A stretch of DNA of 64,000 bases from Alloyangia pacifica (GTDB lineage Bacteria > Pseudomonadota > Alphaproteobacteria > Rhodobacterales > Rhodobacteraceae). The translations under genes and the position numbers were made by a program. Below the pieces are notes generated by a model. That model had not been told where the DNA came from and searched no databases. It saw nothing but the letters and a program-made list of their open reading frames with translations. Within the stretch, counting starts at the first letter, position 1. Every line of letters starts with the position of its first letter. Of this stretch, positions 1 through 9,327 are shown piece by piece. The stretch lies in the NCBI RefSeq assembly GCF_003111685.1, contig NZ_CP022190.1, forward strand, positions 124,001 to 188,000. Direction: 5' to 3'.

Positions 1-283
1 CGAAGGTCAGGGTAATCGACGAGGTGCCCGCCGAGGTCGACGACGACGACATGTAGCGCATGCCGTCGAGACCGGTCATCTGCTGTTCGACGATCTGGGT
101 GACCGTATTGGCCACCGTCTCGGCCGAGGCGCCGGGGTATTGCGCGCTGATCCGCACCGAGGGCGGGGCGATTTCGGGGTATTGCGCGATGGGAAGGTTG
201 AGGATCGAGAGCACCCCGATCCCCATGATGAGGATCGAGATCACCCAGGCAAAGACCGGACGGTCGATGAAGAAGCGTGCCAT
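1..283 (-). CDS. RND efflux pump inner-membrane protein, N-terminal fragment
   Basis: These are the first 94 codons of a resistance-nodulation-division (AcrB/MexB-type) proton-driven drug exporter; the rest lies beyond the left edge. The N-terminus begins [16 protein letters not shown], the hallmark start of this family, followed by the first membrane helix and the periplasmic motifs [19 protein letters not shown] and GLDGMRYM. The adaptor gene lies 22 bases upstream on the same strand, so the two form one operon read leftward. Family identity is clear from the sequence; the substrate cannot be told. No outer-membrane channel gene is visible in the window. Confidence 0.93.
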   Translation of the reverse strand, partial: MARFFIDRPVFAWVISILIMGIGVLSILNLPIAQYPEIAPPSVRISAQYPGASAETVANTVTQIVEQQMTGLDGMRYMSSSSTSAGTSSITLTF

Positions 284-305
284 TGTCAGATTCCTTGCGT
301 CGGGC

Positions 306-1463
306 TTACTCGGAGGCCGCGGCGGTTGCGTCGGCGGGCGCGGCCCGCTCTTCCGGTGCCACGGTCTGGCCCTCGGCGATCTTCTGAAGACCCGCAACGA
401 CCACGCGGTCCCCCGGCTGCAGCCCCTCGCTCACCACCCACTGGTTGCCCTGGTCGCTCTCGATGGTCAGCTGCCGGGTTTCGATCACGTTCTCGCCGTT
501 CACCACCATCGACATGGGGCGGCCGCGGCGGTCGCGGGTCACGCCTTCCTGCGGCACGAGCACGGCGCCGTAGACCGAGCCTTGCGGCAGTTCGACCTGC
601 ACGTACATGCCGGGCAGCAGGAAATGGTCGGGGTTGGGGAACTCGAGGCGCAGCACGACAACGCCGGTCTGCTCGTTCACATGCGGCTCGGCGGCGGCAA
701 GACGGCCGGTGTGCTCGTAGAGCTCGCCATCAGCGAGGCGCAGGCTTACCTCGGCCTCGCTCTCACGCGCGGCGGCCTGACCGCTGCGCCGCCAGCGCAG
801 CATCTCGGCAGCGGATTGCGTCACGTCGACGTTCACCGTGTCGATCGAGCGGATGGTGGTTAGCGGGGTGGCCTGGCTGGCGGTGACCAGCGCCCCCTGC
901 GTAGCGTCCGACAGCCCGACGACCCCGGAGAGCGGGGCGCGGATGGTGGTGCGCTCGAGGTCGATGTCGGAGGACAGCACCTGTGCCTCGGCGACCTTCA
1001 CCGCCGCTTCGGCGACGTCGCGCGCGGCCATGGCGTCATCCAGGGTCTGTTGGCTGGTCACCGAGCGGTCGCGCAGTTCCTGCTGCCGCTTCAACTCGCG
1101 CTCCGCCGAGGCCAGCGTGGCCTGCGCCTGCGCAAGACCGGCTTCCGCCGAAGCCTTCGCCGCCTCGTAGGTGGCCGGATCGATGCGGTAGAGCGGGTCG
1201 CCGCGGTTGACCGTGGTGCCCTCTTCGAAAAGCCGCTCGTTGATGATGCCGCTCACCTGCGGACGCACCTCGGCCACGCCGGAGGCCTGCACCCGGCCTG
1301 GCAGCTTGGTGGTCAGCGTCACGTCGGAGGATTGCAGCGTCACCACGGTGACAGGTTGCGGGGGCCGCTGCCCCTGTTCCTGAGCGGAGACGGCAGGGGA
1401 AAACATCACGGCGGTTGCCAAGGCGAGAGGCCGCAGCAAGGCGGAGGCGGGTCGGATCGGCAT
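306..1463 (-). CDS. RND efflux periplasmic adaptor (membrane fusion protein)
   Basis: This is the periplasmic adaptor that links the inner-membrane RND pump to an outer-membrane channel. The 385-residue length is normal for AcrA/MexA proteins. Residues 1-27 form a signal peptide ending in AVSA. It has no lipobox cysteine, so unlike E. coli AcrA it is probably not lipid-anchored. Residues about 62-96 carry the first lipoyl half ([18 protein letters not shown]). Residues about 100-165 form an Ala/Glu-rich coiled-coil hairpin, followed by the second lipoyl half ([11 protein letters not shown]) and the beta-barrel. It is the first gene of the efflux operon and is divergent from a TetR-family gene, the usual arrangement for local repression. 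Confidence 0.92.
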   Translation of the reverse strand: MPIRPASALLRPLALATAVMFSPAVSAQEQGQRPPQPVTVVTLQSSDVTLTTKLPGRVQASGVAEVRPQVSGIINERLFEEGTTVNRGDPLYRIDPATYEAAKASAEAGLAQAQATLASAERELKRQQELRDRSVTSQQTLDDAMAARDVAEAAVKVAEAQVLSSDIDLERTTIRAPLSGVVGLSDATQGALVTASQATPLTTIRSIDTVNVDVTQSAAEMLRWRRSGQAAARESEAEVSLRLADGELYEHTGRLAAAEPHVNEQTGVVVLRLEFPNPDHFLLPGMYVQVELPQGSVYGAVLVPQEGVTRDRRGRPMSMVVNGENVIETRQLTIESDQGNQWVVSEGLQPGDRVVVAGLQKIAEGQTVAPEERAAPADATAAASE

Positions 1464-1489
1464 GGGAGGGCTCCGGTAACATCAATAAC

Positions 1490-1559
1490 GTACATCTTGC
1501 ACGCAAGTCGTGAATCGCGATAAGGAAACTCATAGGTTTTGTAAAGCGCCCAGATGTAC
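1490..1559. promoter_or_regulatory. Divergent efflux/TetR control region with inverted repeats
   Basis: The 139-base gap between the adaptor gene and the TetR gene holds two symmetric elements. One is the compact palindrome CTTGC-AC-GCAAG (1496-1507). The other is a separated inverted pair, GTACATCT (1490-1497) and AGATGTAC (1552-1559). TetR-family repressors normally bind palindromes in such divergent gaps, so these are the likely operator sites. The dyads are seen directly; the binding protein is inferred from position. Confidence 0.45.
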
Positions 1560-1602
1560 CAGCGTTGCGATTTCGATACTGCCCTGTGACCTAAGGACAC
1601 CA

Positions 1603-2271
1603 ATGACCGATTCTTCCGAGCCCGACGACACTCAGAGCGCCCCGCGCCGCCGTGGACGGCCGGTGCAGATGGACCAAAGAACCCGGGAAGAGATGGTGCT
1701 GGCCGCCGCCACGCAGATGATCGCGGAGCGCGGTCTGGAGGATGCCTCGGTCGCCGCCATCGCGCGGCAGGTGCAGATGTCCAAGCGCACGATCTATACC
1801 ATGTTCGACAGCCGCGAGGCATTGCTCGGGGCCTGTTTCGCCCGCATCGGCCAGCGCATCTTTCGCAGCCGCGACAGCCGGAACGACGGTGCGCCGCTGG
1901 AAGAGCGGCTGCGCCACCTGCTGACGCTGAACGAGGAGCCGAGCCTCAACGAGGCTCCGCTGGAGCTGCTGCGCGCGGTGATCACCTCGGCGCCGACCTA
2001 CCCCAAGCTGGCCTGCAGCATTCTCGAGACCGGCGCGCTGTCGCTGCGCAACCATATCGCGCGGGAGCTCTCCGAGGCGGTCGAGACCGGCGAACTCGCG
2101 TTGAAGCTCGAAGATTGCGACGCCGCGGCCGAGATGCTGATGGACATGGCCTTTGGCAACGGCATCCACAAGCTGCTGGACCCGCAGCGCTATTGCTCCT
2201 CGCCCGAGATGCGCGCGACACGGCGCGACCGCGCCATCGCGCTCTTTCTCGACGGCACCCGCCCGCGCTGA
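1603..2271 (+). CDS. TetR/AcrR-family transcriptional regulator
   Basis: This is a 222-residue DNA-binding repressor of the TetR family, probably controlling the divergent efflux operon. An acidic and basic tail (residues 1-20, with RRRGRPVQ) precedes the helix-turn-helix at about residues 47-70 (VAAIARQVQMSKRTIYTMF), where the TIYTMF recognition helix is typical. The C-terminal helical ligand-binding domain is variable and its ligand is unknown. An in-frame ATG lies further upstream at 1510, but it falls inside the control region and lacks a ribosome site. The ATG at 1603 follows AAGGAC with good spacing and was chosen. Confidence 0.88.
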   Translation: MTDSSEPDDTQSAPRRRGRPVQMDQRTREEMVLAAATQMIAERGLEDASVAAIARQVQMSKRTIYTMFDSREALLGACFARIGQRIFRSRDSRNDGAPLEERLRHLLTLNEEPSLNEAPLELLRAVITSAPTYPKLACSILETGALSLRNHIARELSEAVETGELALKLEDCDAAAEMLMDMAFGNGIHKLLDPQRYCSSPEMRATRRDRAIALFLDGTRPR

Positions 2272-2277
2272 GCCCGC

Positions 2278-3006
2278 TCAGGTCGCCGAGGGGGTGAAGC
2301 GCGCGCTGAGCCGGTTCGCGGCGCCCGGGTAGGTCAGCCGGACCTCGGTCACCGTCTCGCCCTGCCGCCAGGTGCGGCGTTCCATCACCAGGCACGGCGT
2401 GCCCGCTGAAAGATCGAGCAGCTTTGCCACCCGAGCCGAGGCCCCGACAGCGGCGATGGTGTGCTCGGCCTCGCTCCACGGGATGTGCCGCAGCAGCCAG
2501 ACCCCCGGCGCCAGCTCGGCGAAACTCTCGTCGCGCGCGGCGGGCGCCACCTCGAGGTTGATCACCCGGTCCTCGAGACAGAAGGGCGCCTCGTCGGCAT
2601 AATGCAGGCAGGTGAGCGCGAGCACCTCGCTACGCTCCTCGATGCCAAGCTCCCCGGCCTCAACGGGCGCCGCCCGGCGCAGCACCCGCTCCACGATCTC
2701 GTGGCGGTAGTCGCCGCCCCGGGCGGTGACCTCGTCCTTGATGTCCTTGATCTCGAGCACCGCGTTCTGACTCTGCTGCGGCATAACGATCGAGCCCGTC
2801 TTGCGCCGCCGCAGCACCAGACCCGCGTTGGCGAGTTGGGTCATCACCTTGTTCACGGTCATGCGCGAGCAGCCGTATTCCGTCCGCAGCTCCTGCTCGG
2901 TCGGAATGCGGTGCCCGGGCGGCCAGGCCCCAGAGAGGATCTTGCCTTCCAGATCGCCGCGGATGCGCTCGTGCAGCGAGGATCTGGGGGCGCTCTCCTT
3001 GCTCAT
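2278..3006 (-). CDS. hutC: Histidine utilisation repressor HutC (GntR/UTRA)
   Basis: This is a 242-residue GntR-family repressor. Residues about 10-77 form the winged helix (GHRIPTEQELRTEYG, then the recognition helix CSRMTVNKVMTQL). Residues about 95-235 form a UTRA effector domain. In the family HutC represses hut genes and is released by urocanate. Placement at the downstream end of the histidine block supports the assignment, although UTRA regulators cannot be told apart by sequence alone. It lies 11 bases after the importer ATPase and is probably co-transcribed with it. A matching operator is present in the hutI promoter. Confidence 0.88.
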   Translation of the reverse strand: MSKESAPRSSLHERIRGDLEGKILSGAWPPGHRIPTEQELRTEYGCSRMTVNKVMTQLANAGLVLRRRKTGSIVMPQQSQNAVLEIKDIKDEVTARGGDYRHEIVERVLRRAAPVEAGELGIEERSEVLALTCLHYADEAPFCLEDRVINLEVAPAARDESFAELAPGVWLLRHIPWSEAEHTIAAVGASARVAKLLDLSAGTPCLVMERRTWRQGETVTEVRLTYPGAANRLSARFTPSAT

Positions 3007-3017
3007 GCCGCCTCCTG

Positions 3018-3809
3018 TCAGACCAGCGTCGAGGCGCCGCGGTCGAGGTAGGTGTCGAGAAACTGCTCGAGGCGCGGGTGGCGCGGCTTGGCAAACACCT
3101 TCGAGGGGGCATCGGTGAACAGCAGCTTGCCATGATCGAGAAAGCTGATCTGGTTGCCAACGGTGGCGGCAAAGCCGATCTCATGGGTGACCACGACCAT
3201 CGTCATGCCCTCGGAGGCAAGGCCGCGCATCACGTTCAGCACCTCACCGGTCAGCTCAGGATCGAGCGCCGATGTCGGCTCGTCGAACAGCATGATCTTC
3301 GGCTCCAGCGCCAGCGAGCGCGCAATGGCGACGCGCTGCTGCTGGCCGCCGGAAAGCTGGCTCGGGTAATGCCCGGCCCGGTTCTCCAGCCCGACCTTGC
3401 GCAGCTGCACCATGGCCTTTTCCTCGGCCTCGGCCTTGCCCATCCCGCGCACCCGGCGCAGCGCGGCGGAGACGTTGCCGAGCGCGGTCATATGCGGCCA
3501 CAGGTTGAACTGCTGGAACACCATGCCGATCTGCGAGCGCACCTTGCGCAGCTCGGTCGCCGACTGGCGCTGACGCTTGCCGGCACCGTCGTAGACGAAG
3601 CCGAGCGGGCTGCCCTCGATGAAGATCGAGCCGTCGGTGGCTTCCTCGAGGAAGGCCATGCAGCGCAGCAGCGTCGACTTGCCCGAGCCCGAGGGCCCGA
3701 TCAGGCAGGACACCTGCCCGCGCGGGATTTCCAGCGAGATGTCGTCGAGCACGGTGGTCGTGCCGAAGCGTTTCACCAGTTGCTGAACGGAGATCGCGTT
3801 GTCGCTCAT
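3018..3809 (-). CDS. Polar amino-acid ABC importer ATPase (HisP-like), probably histidine
   Basis: This is the ATP-binding subunit of a type I amino-acid importer (PAAT family), 263 residues. Walker A GPSGSGKST is at residues 38-46, the signature LSGGQ at 152-156 and Walker B IMLFDEP at 172-178, followed by the switch histidine (VVVTHE). The gene overlaps the preceding permease gene by four bases (ATGA), which indicates translational coupling. Its place inside the hut block makes histidine or urocanate the most likely substrate; that is inference from context. Confidence 0.9.
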   Translation of the reverse strand: MSDNAISVQQLVKRFGTTTVLDDISLEIPRGQVSCLIGPSGSGKSTLLRCMAFLEEATDGSIFIEGSPLGFVYDGAGKRQRQSATELRKVRSQIGMVFQQFNLWPHMTALGNVSAALRRVRGMGKAEAEEKAMVQLRKVGLENRAGHYPSQLSGGQQQRVAIARSLALEPKIMLFDEPTSALDPELTGEVLNVMRGLASEGMTMVVVTHEIGFAATVGNQISFLDHGKLLFTDAPSKVFAKPRHPRLEQFLDTYLDRGASTLV

Positions 3810-4477
3810 GCCTTGGCCAGCCTGTATCTTGAGAGTTTCTTTTCAGCGAAGCGCCCCAGCACGCCCGCCAGTTCGACCAGCACCCAGTAGACGAGCGCGA
3901 TCAGCACCATGGCCTCGACGAAGGCATATTCCTGCGAGCCGATGGCGCTGGCAGTCATCGTCATCTCGGGCACCGTGATGAGCGAGAGAAGCGCCGTTTC
4001 CTTCAGCAGGATGATCGCCATGTTGACCGAGGGGGGGATCACCAGCAGCGCCATCTCGGGCAGCAGGATGTTGCGGATGATCTGGATGCGGGTGAAGCCG
4101 AGGCATTCGGCCGCCTCGACGTGGCCCGGCGGCACCGACTGGTAGCCGGCCCGGAAAATCTCGGCGAAATAGGCGGCCCCGTAGATGCTCAGCGCCAGGA
4201 GGCCCGCGGGCAGCGCGTCCAGCGACAGGCCGATGTAGGGGCCGCCGAAGTAGAGCAGGAAGAGCTGCACCAGGAAGGGCGTGCCGCGGATGACCTCGAT
4301 CGGCACGGTCAGCGCCTTGTCGACCAGCGTGCCGCCATAACGCCGCGCCGTGGCGACGACAAAGCCGAGCACCGCCCCGGCGAGGGTGCCGACAACCCAG
4401 ACGAAGATCGTCATGGCGATGCCCGAGAGCAGCGCGTCCTGCTTGGACAGGATGACGTTGAAATCAAAGCCCATCAC
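3806..4477 (-). CDS. Polar amino-acid ABC importer permease 1
   Basis: This is an inner-membrane subunit of the same importer, 223 residues with about five predicted helices. The ATPase-coupling EAA loop is recognisable (VEAAECLGFTRIQIIRNILLP). An RGTPFLVQLFL motif typical of HisM/HisQ-type permeases is also present. It overlaps its neighbours on both sides by four bases, so the two permeases and the ATPase are made as a coupled set. It probably pairs with the other permease as a heterodimer. Confidence 0.9.
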   Translation of the reverse strand: MMGFDFNVILSKQDALLSGIAMTIFVWVVGTLAGAVLGFVVATARRYGGTLVDKALTVPIEVIRGTPFLVQLFLLYFGGPYIGLSLDALPAGLLALSIYGAAYFAEIFRAGYQSVPPGHVEAAECLGFTRIQIIRNILLPEMALLVIPPSVNMAIILLKETALLSLITVPEMTMTASAIGSQEYAFVEAMVLIALVYWVLVELAGVLGRFAEKKLSRYRLAKA

Positions 4478-5118
4478 TTGCTCCCCACGCCCGGCAGGCG
4501 GCGTTCAAGCTGGCGGCCCGCCGTGGCAACCACGAGGTTGATCACCAGGTAGATGAGCCCGGCGCTGGCGTAGATCTCCAGCGGCATGAAGGTCGAGGCG
4601 ACGAGGTTCTGCGCCATGCGCGTCAGCTCGATCAGCCCGACGACCGACACCAGCGAGGACGCCTTGAGGATCAGGATGGCCTCGTTGATCAGCGCCGGAA
4701 GGGTCAGCCGCAAAGCGATCGGCACGCGGATGTGCCAGAAGGTCTGCACTGGGGTGAAGCCCGCCATGTCGGCGCTTTCGACAAGGCCCGTGGGCACCCC
4801 CTCGAAGCCGCCGCGCAGGTTCTCGGCCTGATAGGCGGCCGTGCAGATCGACAGGCCGATGATCGCCACGACCAGCGAGGGGATCTGCACTCCGATCACC
4901 GGCAGAAGGTTGTAGAGCAGCAAGAGCTGCACCAGCAGCGGCGTGCCGCGAAAGAAGGAAATGAAGAATTTCGAGAACCACCGCAGCGGGCGGATGCCCG
5001 AGAGGTTCGCCGCCGACAGCAGGATCGCCAGAACAAGGCCGATCAGGATCGAGACCGTGCTGACGAAGATCGTCATCAGCGAGGCCTCGAGCAGCAGGTT
5101 GAAGAGTTTCCAGCTCAT
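4474..5118 (-). CDS. Polar amino-acid ABC importer permease 2
   Basis: This is the second permease, 214 residues. It has the motif FRGTPLLVQLLLLYN and an EAA-type loop (VESADMAGFTPVQTFWHIRVP). It is the first permease gene after a 124-base gap that separates it from the substrate-binding protein gene. A strong hairpin in that gap could reduce read-through or protect the upstream message. Confidence 0.9.
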   Translation of the reverse strand: MSWKLFNLLLEASLMTIFVSTVSILIGLVLAILLSAANLSGIRPLRWFSKFFISFFRGTPLLVQLLLLYNLLPVIGVQIPSLVVAIIGLSICTAAYQAENLRGGFEGVPTGLVESADMAGFTPVQTFWHIRVPIALRLTLPALINEAILILKASSLVSVVGLIELTRMAQNLVASTFMPLEIYASAGLIYLVINLVVATAGRQLERRLPGVGSK

Positions 5119-5190
5119 ATTCCGGGAAGGGCCTCGGGCTTGGCGTCTGTTGCGGGGAGAAAAATGCCGGCGGCGGTCGCGTGACCCTCC

Positions 5191-5214
5191 GCCGGCCAGG
5201 CCGAAAGGGCCGGC
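5191..5214 (-). other. Intercistronic hairpin between binding-protein and permease genes
   Basis: A 7-base perfect stem, GCCGGCC/GGCCGGC with a 10-base loop, lies in the gap after the binding-protein stop codon. No U-run follows on the minus strand, so it is unlikely to be a complete terminator. Such hairpins commonly let the binding protein be made in excess over the membrane subunits. The structure is seen directly; the role is inferred. Confidence 0.5.
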
Positions 5215-5242
5215 CCGGGTGAACGGACCGGCAGGGATGGTC

Positions 5243-6064
5243 TTAGATGTTGGGCTCGGTCACCGCGTCGGGCGTGTCGAAGGTCTGGCCGAACCACTTT
5301 TGCTGGAACTCGCCGAGGCGGCCGTCTTCCTTCATCTTGAGGATGGCGGCATCGATGGCATCCATCAGCGAGGCGTGGTCGTCGTCCTTCAGGCCCGGGA
5401 AGCCGAAGTAGGTCTTGGTGCCGAAGGGCGCGACCACTTCGAAGATCTCGGGGCGCTGCTGCGCCACGAAGGCGATGTTCGGCAGCGAGTTGGCGACACC
5501 GGCGATGCGGCCCGCCGCGAGGTCGGCATAGGCCTCGTTGAACGAGACGTAGTCCTTCGTTTCGGGCGCCGGGTCGAGCGTCGCGCCGAACTCTTCGAGC
5601 TGGGCAAGCTGTGCGGTGGCGTGGCCCGACCCGATGGTCTTGCCGGCGATGTCCTCGGGCTTGGTGATCGAATCGTCCTTGGCCGACTTCAGCAGGGCAA
5701 CGGTGGCCTCGGCGATCGGCGGCGTGAAGCGATAGCGCTCCATGCGGGCCTTGGTGATGGTGGCGGGGCCGGCGACCATGTCGAACTGGCCCGCTTCGAG
5801 GCCCGGCAGGACGCCGGCCCAGTCGAGGGTGATCCACTCGATCTCGACACCCAGCTCTTCACCGATGGCGGCGAAGACATCCATATTAAGGCCCACGTGG
5901 TCGCCCGCGTCGATGTAGTCGAAGGGGGCAAAGGCGGTCTCGGTGCCGACCTTCATGACGCCGGCTTCCTTGATGCGTGCCAGCGCGTCCTGCGCCTGGG
6001 CCGCGGCGGCCCCGCCCATCAGAAGCGCGGCGCCCGCGAGCGCGGAGATGACTTTGTTGCGCAT
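5243..6064 (-). CDS. Periplasmic substrate-binding protein of amino-acid ABC importer
   Basis: This is a 273-residue solute-binding protein of the SBP_bac_3 family. Residues 1-24 form a signal peptide ending AAAQA. The mature part starts DALARIKEAGVMKVGTETAFAPF, the typical first strand and ligand loop, and shows the family pattern later in FDMVAGPATITKARMERY. It delivers a polar amino acid to the downstream permeases. In this setting histidine is most likely, with urocanate an alternative; sequence alone does not settle it. A HutC-like palindrome lies about 50 bases upstream of the start. Confidence 0.9.
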   Translation of the reverse strand: MRNKVISALAGAALLMGGAAAAQAQDALARIKEAGVMKVGTETAFAPFDYIDAGDHVGLNMDVFAAIGEELGVEIEWITLDWAGVLPGLEAGQFDMVAGPATITKARMERYRFTPPIAEATVALLKSAKDDSITKPEDIAGKTIGSGHATAQLAQLEEFGATLDPAPETKDYVSFNEAYADLAAGRIAGVANSLPNIAFVAQQRPEIFEVVAPFGTKTYFGFPGLKDDDHASLMDAIDAAILKMKEDGRLGEFQQKWFGQTFDTPDAVTEPNI

Positions 6065-6117
6065 ATCCAGTAGTCTCCCTGTTGTCGGTCCCTGCCATCC
6101 CTCGGGCCGGGTTCCGA

Positions 6118-6133
6118 TTTTGACTAGACAAAA
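6118..6133 (-). promoter_or_regulatory. Possible HutC operator before the importer genes
   Basis: The 16-base dyad TTTTGACTAGACAAAA lies in the 183-base gap between the FAD-oxidase gene and the binding-protein gene. It differs by one base from the GTMTAKAC core recognised by HutC-subfamily GntR proteins. A TTGACA hexamer (minus strand, 6159-6154) sits further upstream, but no good -10 is seen at the right spacing. This suggests that the importer-hutC unit has its own repressed promoter. Confidence 0.45.
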
Positions 6134-6247
6134 GGGACCACGCCTGTCCCGTATGTCAATCCCTGCCTTTGGCCCTTTGCATGCGGGTTTGTGACAGGCA
6201 AGGGCATTCGCCCAAAAAACAGGCGCATACCCAAAGGTCAGCCGTGG

Positions 6248-7615
6248 TCAGAGATCGAAGATCTTGCCCGGGTTCATCACATTTGCCGGATCCACCGCGC
6301 GCTTGAGCAGTTTCATCAACTCCAGTGCCGCGCCGTGCTCGGCCGCCATGTAGCTCTTCTTGCCCAGACCAACGCCATGCTCGCCGGTGGCGGTGCCGCC
6401 CATGGCGATGGCGCGTTCGACCAGCCGGGCATGTGCGGCCTGCACCCGCGCCTTCTCCTCGGCGTCGCCCTCGTCGAAGAGCATCACGAGGTGGAAATTG
6501 CCGTCCCCCACGTGGCCGTGCATCGGCGCGATGATCCGCTCGGCATCGAGGTCCGCGCCAGTCTCGGCAAGGATGCGGGGCAATTCCGAGACCGGGACGC
6601 AGACATCGGTCGAGAGCGACTTGCAGCCGGGCCGCAGCCCCCGCGCGGCATAGAGCGCCGAATGGCGCAGCGCCCAGACCTTGCTGTAGTCCTCGGGCGT
6701 GTTCACCGGGTGCAGCTCTGCACCATTCTCCGAGGCCAGCGCGTCGAAGGTGTCACGGTCGGTGTCGACCTGTTGCTCGGAGCCTGCGAGATCGACAAGC
6801 AGCGTCGGCTGCTCGGGCAGCTCGGTCTTGTTGTAGGCGTTGATCGCCCGGACCTGCAGCGCGTCCATCAGCTCGATGCGGTTCAGGCAGAGCCCGAACT
6901 GCAGCGCCTCGACCACGGTCTGCGTCGCCGCCTCGATGCTGGGGAAGCTGTAGAGCCCGGCCTTCGCCGTTTCGGGAATGCCGGAAAGACGCAACGTGAG
7001 CTCGGTGATGATCCCCAGCGTGCCCTCGGCGCCGATAAAGAGATGCGTGAGGTCATAGCCCGACGAGGATTTCCGCGCACGCCCGCCGGTCCGGATGATG
7101 TGCCCATCGGGCAGCACCACGGTCAGCCCCGTCACGAGATCCGCCATGGTGCCATGGCGCACGGTCATCGTGCCGGAGGCGCGGGTCGAGGCCATGCCGC
7201 CCAGCGTCGCGTGCGCGCCGATGTCGATGGGCAGGAAGAGGCCGGTCGCCCGCAGCTCCTCGTTCAGCGCCTGCCGGGTGAGCCCGGCCTGCACGGTGCA
7301 ATCCATGTCCTCGGGGCTGACGCGCAGCAGCTTGTTCATCTGGGACAGGTCGATGCAGAGCCCGCCCTGCGTGGCGTTCACCTGCCCCTCGATGCAGCTG
7401 CCCGCGCCGAAGGGCACGATCGGGCAGCCATGGTCGGCGCAGAGCCTGACGGCCTGCGCCACCTCCTCGGTGCTCTGCGCCATGAAGACAGCGTCGGGCA
7501 GGGCCGCCGGATGCCAGCTGTCCCCTGCCCCATGCTGGGCGCGGACCGCCTCGCCGCGCTCGATCCGGCCCGGAAAGGCAGCTTCAAGGGCGGCGAAAGC
7601 GGTCTGATGTGTCAC
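6248..7615 (-). CDS. FAD-linked oxidase of the D-lactate/glycolate dehydrogenase family, inside hut operon
   Basis: This is a 455-residue flavoprotein of the GlcD/Dld type. The N-terminal FAD_binding_4 domain spans about residues 35-215 ([42 protein letters not shown]). The FAD-oxidase C-terminal domain follows, with [11 protein letters not shown] and [11 protein letters not shown], the substrate- and metal-binding His region of 2-hydroxyacid dehydrogenases. It starts with GTG and overlaps the hutU stop codon by four bases (GTGA), so it is translationally coupled to hutU. This location suggests a 2-hydroxyacid related to histidine, such as imidazole-lactate, but the substrate is inferred; D-lactate remains possible. 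Confidence 0.85.
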   Translation of the reverse strand: MTHQTAFAALEAAFPGRIERGEAVRAQHGAGDSWHPAALPDAVFMAQSTEEVAQAVRLCADHGCPIVPFGAGSCIEGQVNATQGGLCIDLSQMNKLLRVSPEDMDCTVQAGLTRQALNEELRATGLFLPIDIGAHATLGGMASTRASGTMTVRHGTMADLVTGLTVVLPDGHIIRTGGRARKSSSGYDLTHLFIGAEGTLGIITELTLRLSGIPETAKAGLYSFPSIEAATQTVVEALQFGLCLNRIELMDALQVRAINAYNKTELPEQPTLLVDLAGSEQQVDTDRDTFDALASENGAELHPVNTPEDYSKVWALRHSALYAARGLRPGCKSLSTDVCVPVSELPRILAETGADLDAERIIAPMHGHVGDGNFHLVMLFDEGDAEEKARVQAAHARLVERAIAMGGTATGEHGVGLGKKSYMAAEHGAALELMKLLKRAVDPANVMNPGKIFDL

Positions 7616-9303
7616 CCCAGGATCCCCGGCAGGTTGAGTTGATGCTCGCGGGCGCAGTCGAGGGCGATCTCGTAGCCCGCATCCGCGTGCCGCATAACGC
7701 CTGTCGCCGGGTCATTCCAGAGCACGCGGGCGAGACGCTTGTCCGCCGCCTCGGTGCCGTCGCAGCAGATCACCATGCCGGAGTGCTGCGAGAAGCCCAT
7801 GCCGACGCCGCCGCCGTGGTGCAGCGACACCCAAGTCGCGCCCGAAGCGGTGTTGAGCAGCGCGTTCAGCAGCGGCCAGTCCGAGACCGCATCCGAGCCG
7901 TCCTTCATGGCTTCCGTCTCGCGGTTCGGCGACGCCACCGACCCGGAGTCGAGGTGGTCCCGACCGATGACGATCGGTGCCTTCAGCTCGCCACTCCTGA
8001 CCATTTCGTTGAACGCGAGGCCCAGCTTGTGGCGCAGTCCAAGGCCGACCCAGCAGATCCGCGCCGGAAGGCCCTGAAAGGCGATACGCTCGCGCGCCAT
8101 GTCGAGCCAGTTGTGCAGATGCGGATCGTCGATCAGCTCCTTCACCTTCTGGTCGGTCTTGTAGATGTCCTCGGGGTCGCCCGAGAGCGCCGCCCAGCGG
8201 AACGGGCCGACGCCGCGGCAGAACAGCGGGCGGATGTAGGCGGGCACGAAACCGGGGAAGGCGAAGGCGTCTTCGAGCCCTTCCTCCAGCGCCATCTGGC
8301 GGATGTTGTTGCCGTAATCCAGCGTCGGCACCCCAGCGTTCCAGAAGTCGACCATCGCCGCGACATGCTCGCGCATCGAAGCCTTGGCGGCCTTGGTGAC
8401 AGCCTTGGGGTCGCTCTCCTGCTTCTCGCGCCATTCGGCGACGCTCCAGCCCTTCGGCAGGTAGCCGTGCACCGGGTCATGCGCCGAAGTTTGGTCGGTC
8501 ACGATGTCGGGGCGGCCGTTGGGCATCGGCTCGCCCGCCTGCATGCGGCGCACCAGCTCGGGGAAGACATCGGCGGCATTGGCGATCAGCGCCACCGACT
8601 TGGCCTCGCCCGCCTTGGTCCAGCGGTCGATCATCGCCAGCGCTTCATCCAGCGAGTGGGTCTTCTCGTCGCAATAGCGCGTGCGGATGCGGAAGTCGGC
8701 GCGGGTCTCATCGCATTCCACGGCAAGGCAGCAGGCCCCGGCCATGACCGCCGCGAGCGGCTGCGCGCCGCCCATGCCGCCAAGACCGCCGGTGAGGATC
8801 CACTTGCCCTTGAGGTTGCCCTCGTAGTGCTGGCGTCCCGCCTCGACGAAGGTCTCGTAGGTGCCCTGCACGATGCCCTGCGCACCGATGTAGATCCAAG
8901 AGCCCGCGGTCATCTGGCCGTACATCGCCAGACCCTTCTTATCGAGTTCGTTGAAGTGATCCCAATTGGCCCAATGCGGCACGAGGTTCGAGTTGGCGAT
9001 CAGCACCCGCGGCGCGTCGGGATGGGTGCGAAACACGCCGACCGGTTTGCCCGATTGCACCAGCAGCGTCTCGTCCTCTTCGAGGTTCTTCAGTGACGAG
9101 ACAATGCGATCGAAATCCTCCCAGGTGCGGGCGGCGCGGCCGATGCCGCCGTAGACCACCAGCTCGTGCGGGTTCTCGGCGACGTCGGGGTGCAGGTTGT
9201 TCATCAGCATCCGCATCGGCGCTTCGGTCAGCCAGCTTTTCGCGGTGATCTCGGTGCCGGTCGCGGGGAAGACGTCGCGCTGGTTGTGGCGGGGGTTGGT
9301 CAT
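7612..9303 (-). CDS. hutU: Urocanate hydratase
   Basis: This enzyme catalyses the second step of histidine breakdown: urocanate plus water gives 4-imidazolone-5-propionate, using tightly bound NAD+. The 563-residue length is normal. The dinucleotide-binding motif [12 protein letters not shown] lies at about residues 171-182. [10 protein letters not shown] is at 361-370, and ARICWVG, near 414-420, carries the cysteine expected in the active site. The strongly conserved [14 protein letters not shown] block follows. The start ATG has GAGGAG seven bases upstream. It lies 24 bases after hutG. Confidence 0.96.
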   Translation of the reverse strand: MTNPRHNQRDVFPATGTEITAKSWLTEAPMRMLMNNLHPDVAENPHELVVYGGIGRAARTWEDFDRIVSSLKNLEEDETLLVQSGKPVGVFRTHPDAPRVLIANSNLVPHWANWDHFNELDKKGLAMYGQMTAGSWIYIGAQGIVQGTYETFVEAGRQHYEGNLKGKWILTGGLGGMGGAQPLAAVMAGACCLAVECDETRADFRIRTRYCDEKTHSLDEALAMIDRWTKAGEAKSVALIANAADVFPELVRRMQAGEPMPNGRPDIVTDQTSAHDPVHGYLPKGWSVAEWREKQESDPKAVTKAAKASMREHVAAMVDFWNAGVPTLDYGNNIRQMALEEGLEDAFAFPGFVPAYIRPLFCRGVGPFRWAALSGDPEDIYKTDQKVKELIDDPHLHNWLDMARERIAFQGLPARICWVGLGLRHKLGLAFNEMVRSGELKAPIVIGRDHLDSGSVASPNRETEAMKDGSDAVSDWPLLNALLNTASGATWVSLHHGGGVGMGFSQHSGMVICCDGTEAADKRLARVLWNDPATGVMRHADAGYEIALDCAREHQLNLPGILG

Positions 9304-9327
9304 CGGGGGACTCCTCGGTGGGCAGGG

